Assembly (NCBI RefSeq): GCF_002355335.1
Contig: NZ_AP014946.1
Span: 945,501-1,009,500, forward strand
DNA from: Variibacter gotjawalensis
GTDB taxonomy: Bacteria > Pseudomonadota > Alphaproteobacteria > Rhizobiales > Xanthobacteraceae
Reading direction: 5' to 3'
DNA: 64,000 bases
This document shows, piece after piece, positions 7,912-15,475 of the stretch. A program made the position numbers and the translations under genes. The first letter of the stretch is position 1. Each line of letters starts with the position of its first letter. The notes beneath the pieces were generated by a model. That model did no database searches, was not told the DNA's origin, and saw nothing but the letters and a program-made list of their open reading frames with translations.

Positions 7912-9219
7912 ATGGCTCAATATCTCAAGCGCGGCATGGATGCCGGCGCGATCGAGGAAGCCGACGCGAAGGTGCGCGAGACGGTCGAAAATATTCTCGA
8001 CGACGTGAAGGCGCGCGGCGACGATGCGATCCGCGATCTCTCGGAGAAATTCGATACGTGGTCGCCGATGAGCTTCCGCCTCTCGCCCGAGGAGATCAGG
8101 GACGCGATCGCGCAAGTGCCGGCGCGCGATCTCGAAGACATCAAGTTCGCGCAGGCGCAGGTGCGAAATTTCGCCGAGAAGCAGAAGGCTTCGATGCTCG
8201 ACATCGAGGTCGAAACGATGCCGGGCGTCGTGCTCGGCCACAAGCACATCCCGGTGAATTCCATCGGCTGCTACGTGCCGGGCGGCCGCTACCCGATGGT
8301 CGCCTCCGCGCATATGTCGATCGTCACCGCGAAGGTCGCGGGCGTGAAGCGCATCATCGCTTGTGCCCCGCCGTTCCGTGGCGGCCCGCATCCCGCCATC
8401 GTCGCCGCCATGCATTTCGGCGGCGCGGATGAAATCTACGTGCTCGGCGGCGTGCAGGCTGTCGCCGCGATGGCGCTCGGCACATCGACGATCGCGCCGG
8501 TCGATATGATCGTCGGCCCCGGCAATGCGTATGTGGCGGAGGCCAAGCGCCAGCTCTACGGCCGTGTCGGCATCGATCTGCTCGCCGGCCCGACCGAGAC
8601 GCTGGTGATCGCGGACGATACGGTCGACGGCGAAATCTGCGCGACCGATCTGCTCGGCCAGGCCGAACACGGGCCGACATCGCCAGCCGTGCTGCTGACG
8701 AATTCCGAGAAGCTCGCGCGCGACACGATGGCGGAAGTCGAACGCCTGCTCGCGATTTTGCCGACCGCCGATGCGGCACGCAAAGCCTGGGAAGATTACG
8801 GTGAAGTGATCGTCTGCAGGGACGAAGCCGAGATGGTTGTCGAGGCCGATCGTATCGCGTCCGAGCACGTGCAGGTCATGACGCGCGATCCGGATTACTT
8901 CCTCGCCAACATGAAGAATTTCGGTGCGCTGTTCTTGGGGCCGCGCACCAACGTCGCTTACGGCGACAAAGTGATCGGCACCAATCACACGCTGCCGACG
9001 AAGAAAAACGCGCGCTTCACCGGCGGCTTGTGGGTCGGCAAATTCTTGAAGACCTGCACGTATCAGAAGGTGCTCACCGACGAAGCCTCCGCGCTGATCG
9101 GCGAATACTGCTCACGGCTGTGCATTCTGGAGGGCTTTTCGGGCCACGCCGAGCAAGCCAACGTGCGCGTGCGTCGTTACGGCCGTCGCAATGTCGGTTA
9201 CGCGGAAGCCGCGGAGTAA
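7912..9219 (+). CDS. histidinol dehydrogenase family protein, HpsN-like
   Basis: 435 residues of the HisD fold. Zinc and catalytic residues are visible: Gln and His in [10 protein letters not shown], Glu-His in SEHVQVM, Asp in [10 protein letters not shown], and His in FSGHAEQAN. The substrate loop differs from biosynthetic HisD: GPTSP replaces the GxDSQ-type sequence, and long stretches ([28 protein letters not shown]) match what I recall of sulfopropanediol 3-dehydrogenase HpsN and its relatives. Its neighbours are dehydrogenases, not his genes. I therefore infer a catabolic dehydrogenase oxidising a primary alcohol to an acid; a true histidinol dehydrogenase is less likely. Confidence 0.85.
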   Translation: MAQYLKRGMDAGAIEEADAKVRETVENILDDVKARGDDAIRDLSEKFDTWSPMSFRLSPEEIRDAIAQVPARDLEDIKFAQAQVRNFAEKQKASMLDIEVETMPGVVLGHKHIPVNSIGCYVPGGRYPMVASAHMSIVTAKVAGVKRIIACAPPFRGGPHPAIVAAMHFGGADEIYVLGGVQAVAAMALGTSTIAPVDMIVGPGNAYVAEAKRQLYGRVGIDLLAGPTETLVIADDTVDGEICATDLLGQAEHGPTSPAVLLTNSEKLARDTMAEVERLLAILPTADAARKAWEDYGEVIVCRDEAEMVVEADRIASEHVQVMTRDPDYFLANMKNFGALFLGPRTNVAYGDKVIGTNHTLPTKKNARFTGGLWVGKFLKTCTYQKVLTDEASALIGEYCSRLCILEGFSGHAEQANVRVRRYGRRNVGYAEAAE

Positions 9220-9229
9220 GCCAAGAATT

Positions 9230-9322
9230 CGTCATGGCCCGCTTCATGCGGGCCATCCACGTCTTTCTTTTTGAGAGTCCGCAAGCAAGTCGTGGATGGC
9301 CCGGACAAGCCGGGCCATGACG
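9230..9322. repeat. palindromic repeat, family A, two-arm copy
   Basis: A 93-bp element made of two 32-bp arms in inverted orientation (9230-9261 and 9291-9322) separated by 29 bp. Each arm is itself a hairpin (GGCCCGCTTCATGCGGGCC in the left arm). Outer ends are CGTCATGGCCCG and its complement, inner ends CCATCCACG and its complement. The same element is found at 33667-33758 and 56573-56658, and one arm alone at 23956-23987. It lies between the HpsN-like gene and the following SDR, so both arms would be transcribed within the operon. Confidence 0.9.
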
Positions 9323-9334
9323 GAGAGGATGGCA

Positions 9335-10099
9335 ATGTCGCAATTCACAACACCCTCCTTTCGCCTCGACGGCCGCCGCGCGCTCGTCACCGGCGCGGGA
9401 CGCGGGCTCGGCCTCGGCATGGCGACGGCGCTGGCCGAAGCCGGCGCCGACGTCACGCTCGCGGCGCGCACGATGGACGAAGTCGAAGCCGCGGCGGCAT
9501 CGCTACGCGAACGCGATCTCAAAGCGCAGGCGTTGTGGCTCGACGTGATGGACGTCGCAGGAACGCAGAAGGCGATCGGCGAACAGGAGCCGTTCCACAT
9601 CCTCGTCAATAACGCCGGCACCAATCGCCCGGCGGCCTTCGTCGACGTGACGCTGGAAGACTTCGACGCGATCTTCGATCTCAACGTGCGCGCGGCTTAC
9701 TTCGTTGCGCAGGCGGTCGCGCGGCGTTTGATCGATGCGAAGCAGCCAGGCTCGATCATCAACATCTCGTCGCAGATGGGTCACGTCGGCGGTGCGCGCC
9801 GCACCGTCTACTGCGCGTCGAAGCACGCGATGGAAGGCTTCACCAAAGCGATGGCGATCGAGCTTGCGCCGCACGGCGTGCGCGTCAACACGATCGGCCC
9901 GACCTTCATCGAGACGCCGCTGACGAAGCCATTCTTCGAGAACAAGGCGTTTCTCGACGACACGCTGAAGAAGATTAAGCTCGGCCGCCTCGGCAAGATC
10001 GAGGACCTGATGGGCGCGGTCGTGTTCCTCGCCGCCGACGCATCCGGCCTGATGACCGGCTCGTCGATGCTGATCGATGGCGGCTGGACGGCGGACTAA
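9335..10099 (+). CDS. short-chain dehydrogenase/reductase
   Basis: 254 residues from ATG 9335, chosen because GGAGAGG ends seven bases before it; earlier in-frame ATGs at 9296 and 9329 fall in the repeat or on the ribosome-binding site. A classical SDR: cofactor loop VTGAGRGLGLGMA, NNAG, catalytic Ser in NISSQMG and YCASK. It follows the HpsN-like gene after a palindromic repeat and probably belongs to the same catabolic set, for example interconverting a secondary alcohol and ketone. Confidence 0.9.
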   Translation: MSQFTTPSFRLDGRRALVTGAGRGLGLGMATALAEAGADVTLAARTMDEVEAAAASLRERDLKAQALWLDVMDVAGTQKAIGEQEPFHILVNNAGTNRPAAFVDVTLEDFDAIFDLNVRAAYFVAQAVARRLIDAKQPGSIINISSQMGHVGGARRTVYCASKHAMEGFTKAMAIELAPHGVRVNTIGPTFIETPLTKPFFENKAFLDDTLKKIKLGRLGKIEDLMGAVVFLAADASGLMTGSSMLIDGGWTAD

Positions 10100-10240
10100 G
10101 CCATTGTTTGCGCGATAATTTCTGACGCGACGCAAAATTTCGATCTCGCATGTCCGGATTGGCCCCGGACTTCTCGTCTCTCCCTGCATGGAGGCCGATA
10201 GGCGGCCGCAAACGCCCGATAGGGCCCGCAGGAGAGACGC

Positions 10241-11302
10241 ATGGCTAAGATCGCAATGAGCACGGTTTCGATGTCCGCCACCAAGGTCGCGGTCGAAACT
10301 GCTCCGACTTACAAGATGGCGGCAGCGCCGACGAAGATCATGCCGGTCGAAACGACGATCGACACCGGGAAACTCGCAGCCGTTCCGTCGATCACGAAGG
10401 TCGCGGCCGAGCCGATGGTCTCGCCGAAATACGAGATGACGACGTCGTTCGATTTCACCAACAAGGTCGCGCCTCGCCTGATGGACAGCGATCATTGGGA
10501 TGACGCGAACCTGCCCGAGATTGAGATCGGCCGCCCCGGCATCACCGACAATACGTGGACGGACCAGCGCGACGAACTCGAAGGCGGCTCCGGCAAGGAC
10601 GGACTGTTCGGCGGCAAGGGCGACGACAAGCTCGAGGGTCACGGCGGCGACGACTATCTGTGGGGCGGTCTCGGCAAGGACTCGCTGTACGGCGGCGAAG
10701 ACAACGACACGCTTTACGGCGGCGACGGCTATGACGACCTACACGGTGATGGCGGCCACGACATACTGATCGCGGGTTCCAACAACGGCGGTTACGACGG
10801 AGTCGATCAGCTGAAGTGGGGCCAGGCAGACTACATGGATGGCGGTCTGGGCAATGATATCTTCATCATCAATGGTGACAACGGCACGGTCCTCACCGAC
10901 GGCAATCGCGGCGGCGTCAACGGCTCGTACATTGCGGATGGTGGTCAGGGTCACGACCGTTTCAACGTTCAGGGCGGCGAGTTTGTCTATCTGACCGGAG
11001 GCTACGGCATGGACAACTTCACGTTCCAAGGCTCTTTCCACGGCACAGCTTGGATTACCGACTTCCGTGGCCGCGAAGGTGGCACAATGAACGGCGAATA
11101 CGACAACTTCCACGATCGCATCTGCATTCTGGATCGCGACGGCGTGTATGACAGCCGCGACGATTGGTCGATCAAGGACGTGACGAACTACCACGGCTCC
11201 GGTACGGACGGCGCGCTGATCATGCTCGATGGCGGTGGCGAGATCTACGTACAGGGTGTCAGCAAGGCGCAGATGACAGCCGACACCGACTGGATCTACT
11301 GA
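10241..11302 (+). CDS. RTX-type calcium-binding protein
   Basis: 353 residues. Residues about 110-185 carry consecutive glycine/aspartate nonapeptides of the hemolysin type (GGSGKDGLFGGKGDDKL, then GGEDNDTLYGGDGYDDL), which bind Ca2+ in a parallel beta roll. There is no Sec signal; RTX proteins normally leave by a type I system through a C-terminal signal, here perhaps the acidic end MTADTDWIY. No ABC exporter or TolC-like gene is adjacent. The N-terminal 90 residues are Ala/Thr/Val/Lys-rich and low-complexity. The 140-bp leader contains a GTCCGG/CCGGAC hairpin. Followed by a strong terminator. Confidence 0.85.
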   Translation: MAKIAMSTVSMSATKVAVETAPTYKMAAAPTKIMPVETTIDTGKLAAVPSITKVAAEPMVSPKYEMTTSFDFTNKVAPRLMDSDHWDDANLPEIEIGRPGITDNTWTDQRDELEGGSGKDGLFGGKGDDKLEGHGGDDYLWGGLGKDSLYGGEDNDTLYGGDGYDDLHGDGGHDILIAGSNNGGYDGVDQLKWGQADYMDGGLGNDIFIINGDNGTVLTDGNRGGVNGSYIADGGQGHDRFNVQGGEFVYLTGGYGMDNFTFQGSFHGTAWITDFRGREGGTMNGEYDNFHDRICILDRDGVYDSRDDWSIKDVTNYHGSGTDGALIMLDGGGEIYVQGVSKAQMTADTDWIY

Positions 11303-11311
11303 CGCAACGAG

Positions 11312-11347
11312 AAACCCGCGCTGCCCTGTGCGACGCGGGTTTCTTTT
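11312..11347 (+). terminator. intrinsic terminator after the RTX gene
   Basis: A 9-bp perfect stem AAACCCGCG / CGCGGGTTT with a 13-base loop, followed by CTTTTG. It begins 10 bp after the RTX stop codon. Confidence 0.85.
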
Positions 11348-11368
11348 GTTGTCGGCGAACGTCTCGAC

Positions 11369-11474
11369 CGTCATTGCGAGGAGCGGCGCGCGAAGCGCGA
11401 GCCGCGACGCGGCAATCCAGAATCTCAGAAAGAAAGAACTGGATTGCTTCGCGACTGCGTCGCTCGCAATGACG
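11369..11474. repeat. intergenic inverted repeat (CGTCATTGCGAGGAGC type)
   Basis: A 106-bp element: CGTCATTGCGAGGAGC at the left end, its imperfect complement GTCGCTCGCAATGACG at the right end, and an inner pair GGCAATCCAG / CTGGATTGC around a central AGAAAGAAAG. This is a widely dispersed type in Hyphomicrobiales genomes (from memory). One copy in this window, between two converging genes. Confidence 0.8.
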
Positions 11475-11481
11475 GCATTCT

Positions 11482-12699
11482 CTACTTCTTGACCAGCGCG
11501 CACTTGCTGTCCGACAGCGGCTGCGTCGCGTCGGCGGCCGGGATCGTGCGGATGATTCTGAAGTAATCCCACGGGCCTTTCGACTCGTTCGGCTTCTTCA
11601 CTTCGGCGAGATACATGTCGTGCTCGAAGCGGCCGTCGTCGCGGATCTTGCCCTTGGCGAAGAAGTCATCAACCGGTGTCTCGCGCATTTTCTTCGCGAT
11701 CGCCGGACCATCGTCCGCGCCAGCCGCCTGCACGGCTTTCAGGTAATGCATGACGGACGAATAAACGCCGGCCTGAATCATGCCGGGCATGCGGCCGGTC
11801 TTCGCCATGAAGCGCTTCGACCATTCGCGCGATGCGTCGTCGCGATCCCAATAGAACGCGGTGGTGAAAGACAAACCTTGCGCGGCCGGTAGACCGAGCG
11901 CGTGCACGTCCGACAACACGACCACGAGCGCGACGAGACGCTTGCCGCCCGCTGTCAGCTGAAACTCCGACGCCTGCTTCACCGAGTTGATCGTGTCGGA
12001 GCCCGCATTGGCGAGGCCGACGACTTGCGCTTTCGAACTCTGCGCCGCGAGGAGGAAGGACGAGAAGTCGTTCGTGTTGAGCGGGTGACGCGACTCGCCC
12101 GTGATCGACCCGCCGCCGTCCTTGATGATGCGCGTGATGTCGGCCGCCATCTGGTGGCCGAACGCATAGTCGGCCGTCAGCAGGTACCAATCCTTGCCGC
12201 CGCTCGCGAGCACGGCGCGCGCCATGCCGGCGGCTTGCGAGTAAGTGTCGAACGCCCAGTGAAAACCGGTCGGCGAACAATCCTCGTTGGTGAGGCGCGT
12301 CGTTGCCGGGCCGGTCGCGAGCGTCACGCGTCCGCGTTCCTTGGCGATGCCGGAGACTGCGAGCGCGACCGCCGAATTCGTCATGTCGGCGACGGCCGAG
12401 ACGCCGTCGACATCGAACCACTTGCGGGCGAGCGCGGAGGCGATGTCCGCCTTGTTCTGATGATCGCCCGACAGCACCTCGATCGGGCGGCCGAGGACTT
12501 TGCCGCCGAAGTCTTCGACGGCCATCTTCGCGGCCTCGACCGAGGTCTTGCCGCCGAATTCCGCATAGGGGCCGGCCTGGTCGTTGAGGACACCGATACG
12601 GAACGGCGCCTGGGCGAGGGCGGCGGTGGAGATGAGCAAAGAGCCGCAAATGGCGGCCAAATAGCCGCGCACGGCGGCAGACGTCGCATGACGAAGCAT
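11482..12699 (-). CDS. ABC transporter substrate-binding protein, branched-chain amino acid type
   Basis: 405 residues from ATG 12699, preceded by GGGAGGAAAC; an in-frame ATG 25 codons upstream lacks this site. A Sec signal peptide ends near STAALAQ. The mature protein is of the Peripla_BP_6 (LivJ/K, UrtA) type: APFRIGVLNDQAGPYAEFGG is the characteristic N-terminal strand, and GRPIEVLSGDHQNKADIA follows. Binds a small ligand in the periplasm for an ABC importer. No permease or ATPase genes are nearby, so it is an orphan; it is divergent from rplU. Confidence 0.9.
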   Translation of the reverse strand: MLRHATSAAVRGYLAAICGSLLISTAALAQAPFRIGVLNDQAGPYAEFGGKTSVEAAKMAVEDFGGKVLGRPIEVLSGDHQNKADIASALARKWFDVDGVSAVADMTNSAVALAVSGIAKERGRVTLATGPATTRLTNEDCSPTGFHWAFDTYSQAAGMARAVLASGGKDWYLLTADYAFGHQMAADITRIIKDGGGSITGESRHPLNTNDFSSFLLAAQSSKAQVVGLANAGSDTINSVKQASEFQLTAGGKRLVALVVVLSDVHALGLPAAQGLSFTTAFYWDRDDASREWSKRFMAKTGRMPGMIQAGVYSSVMHYLKAVQAAGADDGPAIAKKMRETPVDDFFAKGKIRDDGRFEHDMYLAEVKKPNESKGPWDYFRIIRTIPAADATQPLSDSKCALVKK

Positions 12700-12917
12700 G
12701 TTTCCTCCCGGTTTTTTTGTTATTTCCAAACGGGTTACGGCGCGAAGCGTCTCACCACGCCCGGCCGCTGGCAAGGGCGCAGATCATGACTTCTTTGTTG
12801 ACTCGGGATGGTCCGCGTTTATAAGAGCCGCCACGTGGCGCGGGTTTTCCGCGCCTTTCGTTTTGCGCCTTTTCGGCGGAAAACGACCCTGAAACCTGAC
12901 ATTCGACTGTCAAAAAG

Positions 12918-12947
12918 CCGGTCCGGGGCTTCGGCCCCAGAGAACCG
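12918..12947 (+). promoter_or_regulatory. hairpin in the rplU leader
   Basis: Directly upstream of rplU lies a two-tier hairpin: an inner GGGGC-TTCG-GCCCC stem-loop (12925-12938) inside an outer CCGGT / ACCGG pairing. It ends 23 bp before the rplU ATG. Its position fits a ribosomal-protein leader or an RNA-stability element, but I do not recognise it as a known family. Confidence 0.4.
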
Positions 12948-12970
12948 GGACATGAACACGGAGATTCACG

Positions 12971-13381
12971 ATGTTCGCAGTCATCAAAACCGGCGGTAAG
13001 CAGTATACCGTCGCGGCCGATGATAAAGTTAAGATCGACAAGATTGCCGGCGAAGTCGGCGATATTGTCACCCTTGGCGAAGTGCTGGTGCTCGGCGGCG
13101 ATACGCCGTCGCTTGGTGCACCGCTGGTCGCCGGTGCTTCGGTTGCCGGTGAGGTGATCGAGCAGGGCCGTGACGACAAGGTCATCGCCTTCAAGAAGCG
13201 CCGCCGCCAGAATTCGCGCCGCAAGCGCGGTCATCGCCAGATGTACACGGTGCTTCGTATCACCGAGATCCTCACCGATGGCGCGAAGCCGTCGGAGAAG
13301 AAGGCCGCTGCAAAGCCGAAGGCTGCTAAGAAGCCGAAGGCCGCCAAGGCCGACGCGGCTCCGGAAGCTGCGGCAGAGTAG
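12971..13381 (+). CDS. rplU: 50S ribosomal protein L21
   Basis: 136 residues. The L21 core ([20 protein letters not shown] to about residue 103) is complete, with the conserved [19 protein letters not shown] basic stretch that contacts 23S rRNA. A C-terminal extension of about 30 residues, rich in Ala, Lys and Pro, is common in alphaproteobacterial L21. Followed after 133 bp by rpmA, as usual. The gap contains a short hairpin (CGTTTCC / GGAAACG at about 13400-13417). Confidence 0.97.
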   Translation: MFAVIKTGGKQYTVAADDKVKIDKIAGEVGDIVTLGEVLVLGGDTPSLGAPLVAGASVAGEVIEQGRDDKVIAFKKRRRQNSRRKRGHRQMYTVLRITEILTDGAKPSEKKAAAKPKAAKKPKAAKADAAPEAAAE

Positions 13382-13514
13382 TTTTCGCTCGTTTTGGAGC
13401 GTTTCCATCGGGAAACGCGCCGAAACAACACGTGATGTTTCGTGTCGGGAAACCCATCTGGCGTTTCCGGCGGAATCACTGTAGATACACACGCGAGAGT
13501 TTAGGTAGAGAGCA

Positions 13515-13784
13515 ATGGCTCATAAGAAAGCAGGCGGTTCATCACGTAACGGGCGCGACAGCGCCGGTAAGCGTTTGGGCGTGAAGAAGTTCGGCGGCGA
13601 GCACGTGATCTCGGGCAACATCGTCGTGCGCCAGCGCGGCACGCAATTCCATCCTGGTGCCAACATCGGCATGGGTACGGATCATACTCTTTTTGCCACC
13701 TGTGACGGCCGCGTCGAGTTCCGCGCGAAAGCGAACGGCCGCACGTACGTATCGGTAAACCCGATCGCACAGGCGGCCGAATAA
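13515..13784 (+). CDS. rpmA: 50S ribosomal protein L27
   Basis: 89 residues, the normal length. The N-terminus [20 protein letters not shown] is the conserved flexible tail that reaches the peptidyl-transferase centre, with no extra cleavable leader of the Firmicutes type. [20 protein letters not shown] follows. Downstream are two strong hairpins (13801-13832 and about 13856-13893) without clear U-runs. Confidence 0.98.
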   Translation: MAHKKAGGSSRNGRDSAGKRLGVKKFGGEHVISGNIVVRQRGTQFHPGANIGMGTDHTLFATCDGRVEFRAKANGRTYVSVNPIAQAAE

Positions 13785-13977
13785 AGACGGTGAAACTCAA
13801 GGTTTCGCCGGCTCTGTAGCCCCGGCGAAGCCCCTGAGACAAAAATTCAGGTGCCTTCGAGGGGGAGACGGGAAGCCGGCTCTCCCTCGAAGCGTTTAGG
13901 GCGCGCCGCTTCGAGATCGACAGATGCCCGATCGATCGCACGATTGCCGTCTCGGGATCGTGTTCTGGAGCCTGGCC

Positions 13978-14583
13978 ATGACTCTCCTCGAAGAACTGCC
14001 GACCGGAACCTTCAGCGGCGCTAGTATGCCCGTCCTCGAGACGGAGCGGCTCACGTTGCGTGCACCGCGCCTCGAGGACGCAAAAGCGATCGCGGCGCTC
14101 GCGGGCGACCGTCGCGTAGCGGAAAACACGCGGCGCATTCCGCATCCGTACCGGGTCGAGGACGCCGAACAATTCATCGCAAAGGCGGGCGCCGCCATGC
14201 CGAACGAGATGGCCCTCATGGTCATCGAGCGCGAAGGCGATCTCGTCGGCGGTTGCAGTCTCACGATGCTCGACGGCCCGGCTCCCGAAGTCATTTTCTG
14301 GCTCGGCGTTCCGTTTTGGGGCCAGGGCTACGCGACCGAGGCGCTGCGCGCGATCATCGATCACGCCTTCACGGATCTCGATCACAAGGTGCTGCAGGCC
14401 GGCACGCGCGTGACCAACCCGGCGTCGCGGCGCATTCTCGAGAAGTGCGGCTTCCAGTGGACGGGCGTTGGCCTGCACCGCATCCGCTCGATCAAGAGCT
14501 CGGCGCCGATCGATCACTTCCGGCTCGACCGCGGCTTATGGCAGTCGCTGAAAAGCTGGGGCCAGACGCGGCGCGTAGCGTAA
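13978..14583 (+). CDS. GNAT-family N-acetyltransferase (RimJ/RimL-like)
   Basis: 201 residues from ATG 13978; an upstream in-frame ATG at 13924 and a later one at 14026 (MPVLETERL) are alternatives. The fold is recognisable from LETERLTLRAPRLEDAKAIA, the strand-loop LVGGCSLTM and the acetyl-CoA P-loop region FWGQGYATEALRAIIDHAF. RimJ/RimL-like enzymes acetylate protein N-termini or small amines. It lies after rpmA and before a second GNAT; a tandem pair at this position is common in relatives. Confidence 0.85.
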   Translation: MTLLEELPTGTFSGASMPVLETERLTLRAPRLEDAKAIAALAGDRRVAENTRRIPHPYRVEDAEQFIAKAGAAMPNEMALMVIEREGDLVGGCSLTMLDGPAPEVIFWLGVPFWGQGYATEALRAIIDHAFTDLDHKVLQAGTRVTNPASRRILEKCGFQWTGVGLHRIRSIKSSAPIDHFRLDRGLWQSLKSWGQTRRVA

Positions 14584-14669
14584 CGAATTTCAAGCGCGCA
14601 CCCTTCTCTGCCTGACGGGGAGAGGGGTGCGGCCACTCATTGTCGAGACCATCGCATTAGAGAATTTCC

Positions 14670-15245
14670 ATGCGTAACGAATTGGCCAAGAGCGTCATCG
14701 GCACTCGCCGTTTGGTGTTGCGTCCCTTGCGTGAAGGCGATGCGCCCGCAGTTTTCGCCGGCTTCAACGACTGGGAGGTGATGCGTTTCCTCTCCTCGCC
14801 GCCGTGGCCATACACGCTCGCGGACGCCGAGTCGGCTGTCCGGCGCTCGCTGGACGCGACAACGAACCCCGATGAGGAATTGCGTTTCGCGATCACGCGC
14901 AAGGACGCGCTGATCGGGATTATCGGCGTGCGCCATCGCGCGGCCGGTGAGCATCAGCGCGCCGAGGGCTACAACATTGGCTATTGGCTCGGCCGCGATC
15001 ATTGGGGCCAGGGCTTGATGACGGAAGCGGCGCGCGGGCTCATCGCGCACACCTTCGCGCTGACACGCGCCGACGCCATTTATTCGGGCGCTTTCGCGGA
15101 GAACACCGCGTCGCTCAACGTCCAGCGCAAGATCGGCTTTGTCCCCTACAGCGAGACGGTTCTCTATTCGCGGCCGCGTGACGCGATGCTGCCGCACGTC
15201 AACACGGCGCTGGCGCGCGAAGCTTTCGAGAAAATTGCCGCTTGA
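14670..15245 (+). CDS. GNAT-family N-acetyltransferase
   Basis: 191 residues, second of the tandem pair and only distantly similar to the first. Family signs are GTRRLVLRPLREGDAPAVFA at the N-terminus and HWGQGLMTEAARGLIAHTF, the acetyl-CoA pyrophosphate loop. Substrate unknown. In many relatives obgE follows; here the metG leader region begins right after the stop codon. Confidence 0.87.
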   Translation: MRNELAKSVIGTRRLVLRPLREGDAPAVFAGFNDWEVMRFLSSPPWPYTLADAESAVRRSLDATTNPDEELRFAITRKDALIGIIGVRHRAAGEHQRAEGYNIGYWLGRDHWGQGLMTEAARGLIAHTFALTRADAIYSGAFAENTASLNVQRKIGFVPYSETVLYSRPRDAMLPHVNTALAREAFEKIAA

Positions 15246-15247
15246 AC

Positions 15248-15275
15248 TTGCGGCTGCGCCGCAGCGACTTATGTT
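15248..15275 (+). promoter_or_regulatory. possible promoter of the metG leader transcript
   Basis: TTGCGG (15248-15253) and TATGTT (15270-15275) are spaced by 16 bp. A start about 7 bases further on would put the leader ATG (15289) close to the RNA 5' end, which would fit its lack of a Shine-Dalgarno sequence. The boxes are weak matches. Confidence 0.35.
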
Positions 15276-15288
15276 GTGTGTCTAACTC

Positions 15289-15366
15289 ATGGTGACGGTC
15301 TTCATCACGCTCCTTCGTCAGACGCGAATGCCAATGCCCGACCGCCGATCCGGCCGGAGGGGATGA
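15289..15366 (+). CDS. putative leader peptide of metG (Met-Pro-Met-Pro)
   Basis: A 25-codon reading frame from ATG 15289 to TGA 15364, too short for usual gene finding. Codons 14 and 16 are Met in the context TRMPMPDRR. Its last codons are formed by the antiterminator sequence (15352-15361), so a ribosome finishing translation would mask it, and one stalled at the Met codons would leave it free. No Shine-Dalgarno sequence is visible; a near-leaderless start is possible, as known for trpL in rhizobia. Inferred function: senses charged tRNA-Met to control metG. Confidence 0.55.
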   Translation: MVTVFITLLRQTRMPMPDRRSGRRG

Positions 15367-15430
15367 CGCGCGTCCGCGCGTGAGGCACAGCGCCGAACCG
15401 CCCTTCCGCCGACCGCGGGAGGGCGTTTTT
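15352..15430 (+). promoter_or_regulatory. antiterminator/terminator switch of metG
   Basis: GGCCGGAGGG (15352-15361) can pair with CCCTTCCGCC (15401-15410), 9 of 10 positions including one G-U. The second segment is also most of the 5' arm of the terminator (15399-15425), so the two structures exclude each other. A self-contained hairpin ACGCGCG-TC-CGCGCGT (15366-15381) lies between the arms. This is the classical layout of a translation-controlled attenuator. Confidence 0.55.
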
Positions 15431-15433
15431 ATT
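15399..15433 (+). terminator. attenuator terminator upstream of metG
   Basis: An 11-bp stem CGCCCTTCCGC / GCGGGAGGGCG (one G-U pair) with a 5-base loop, followed by TTTTTATTT. It sits 43 bp before the metG ATG and well after the GNAT stop, so it acts inside the metG leader rather than only ending the GNAT transcript. Confidence 0.8.
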
Positions 15434-15475
15434 TGCGACACTCAGGTTCGGCGCGTCTCACCAAGGATGCGTCTC

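Noticed and set aside
7891-8988. 365-residue minus-strand frame opposite the HisD-like gene
   Set aside because: His/Arg/Asp-rich shadow; the plus-strand enzyme has all active-site residues.
13798-13895. Small RNA gene between rpmA and the first GNAT
   Set aside because: Two good hairpins but no promoter and no U-run; more likely structures in the rpmA 3' region.
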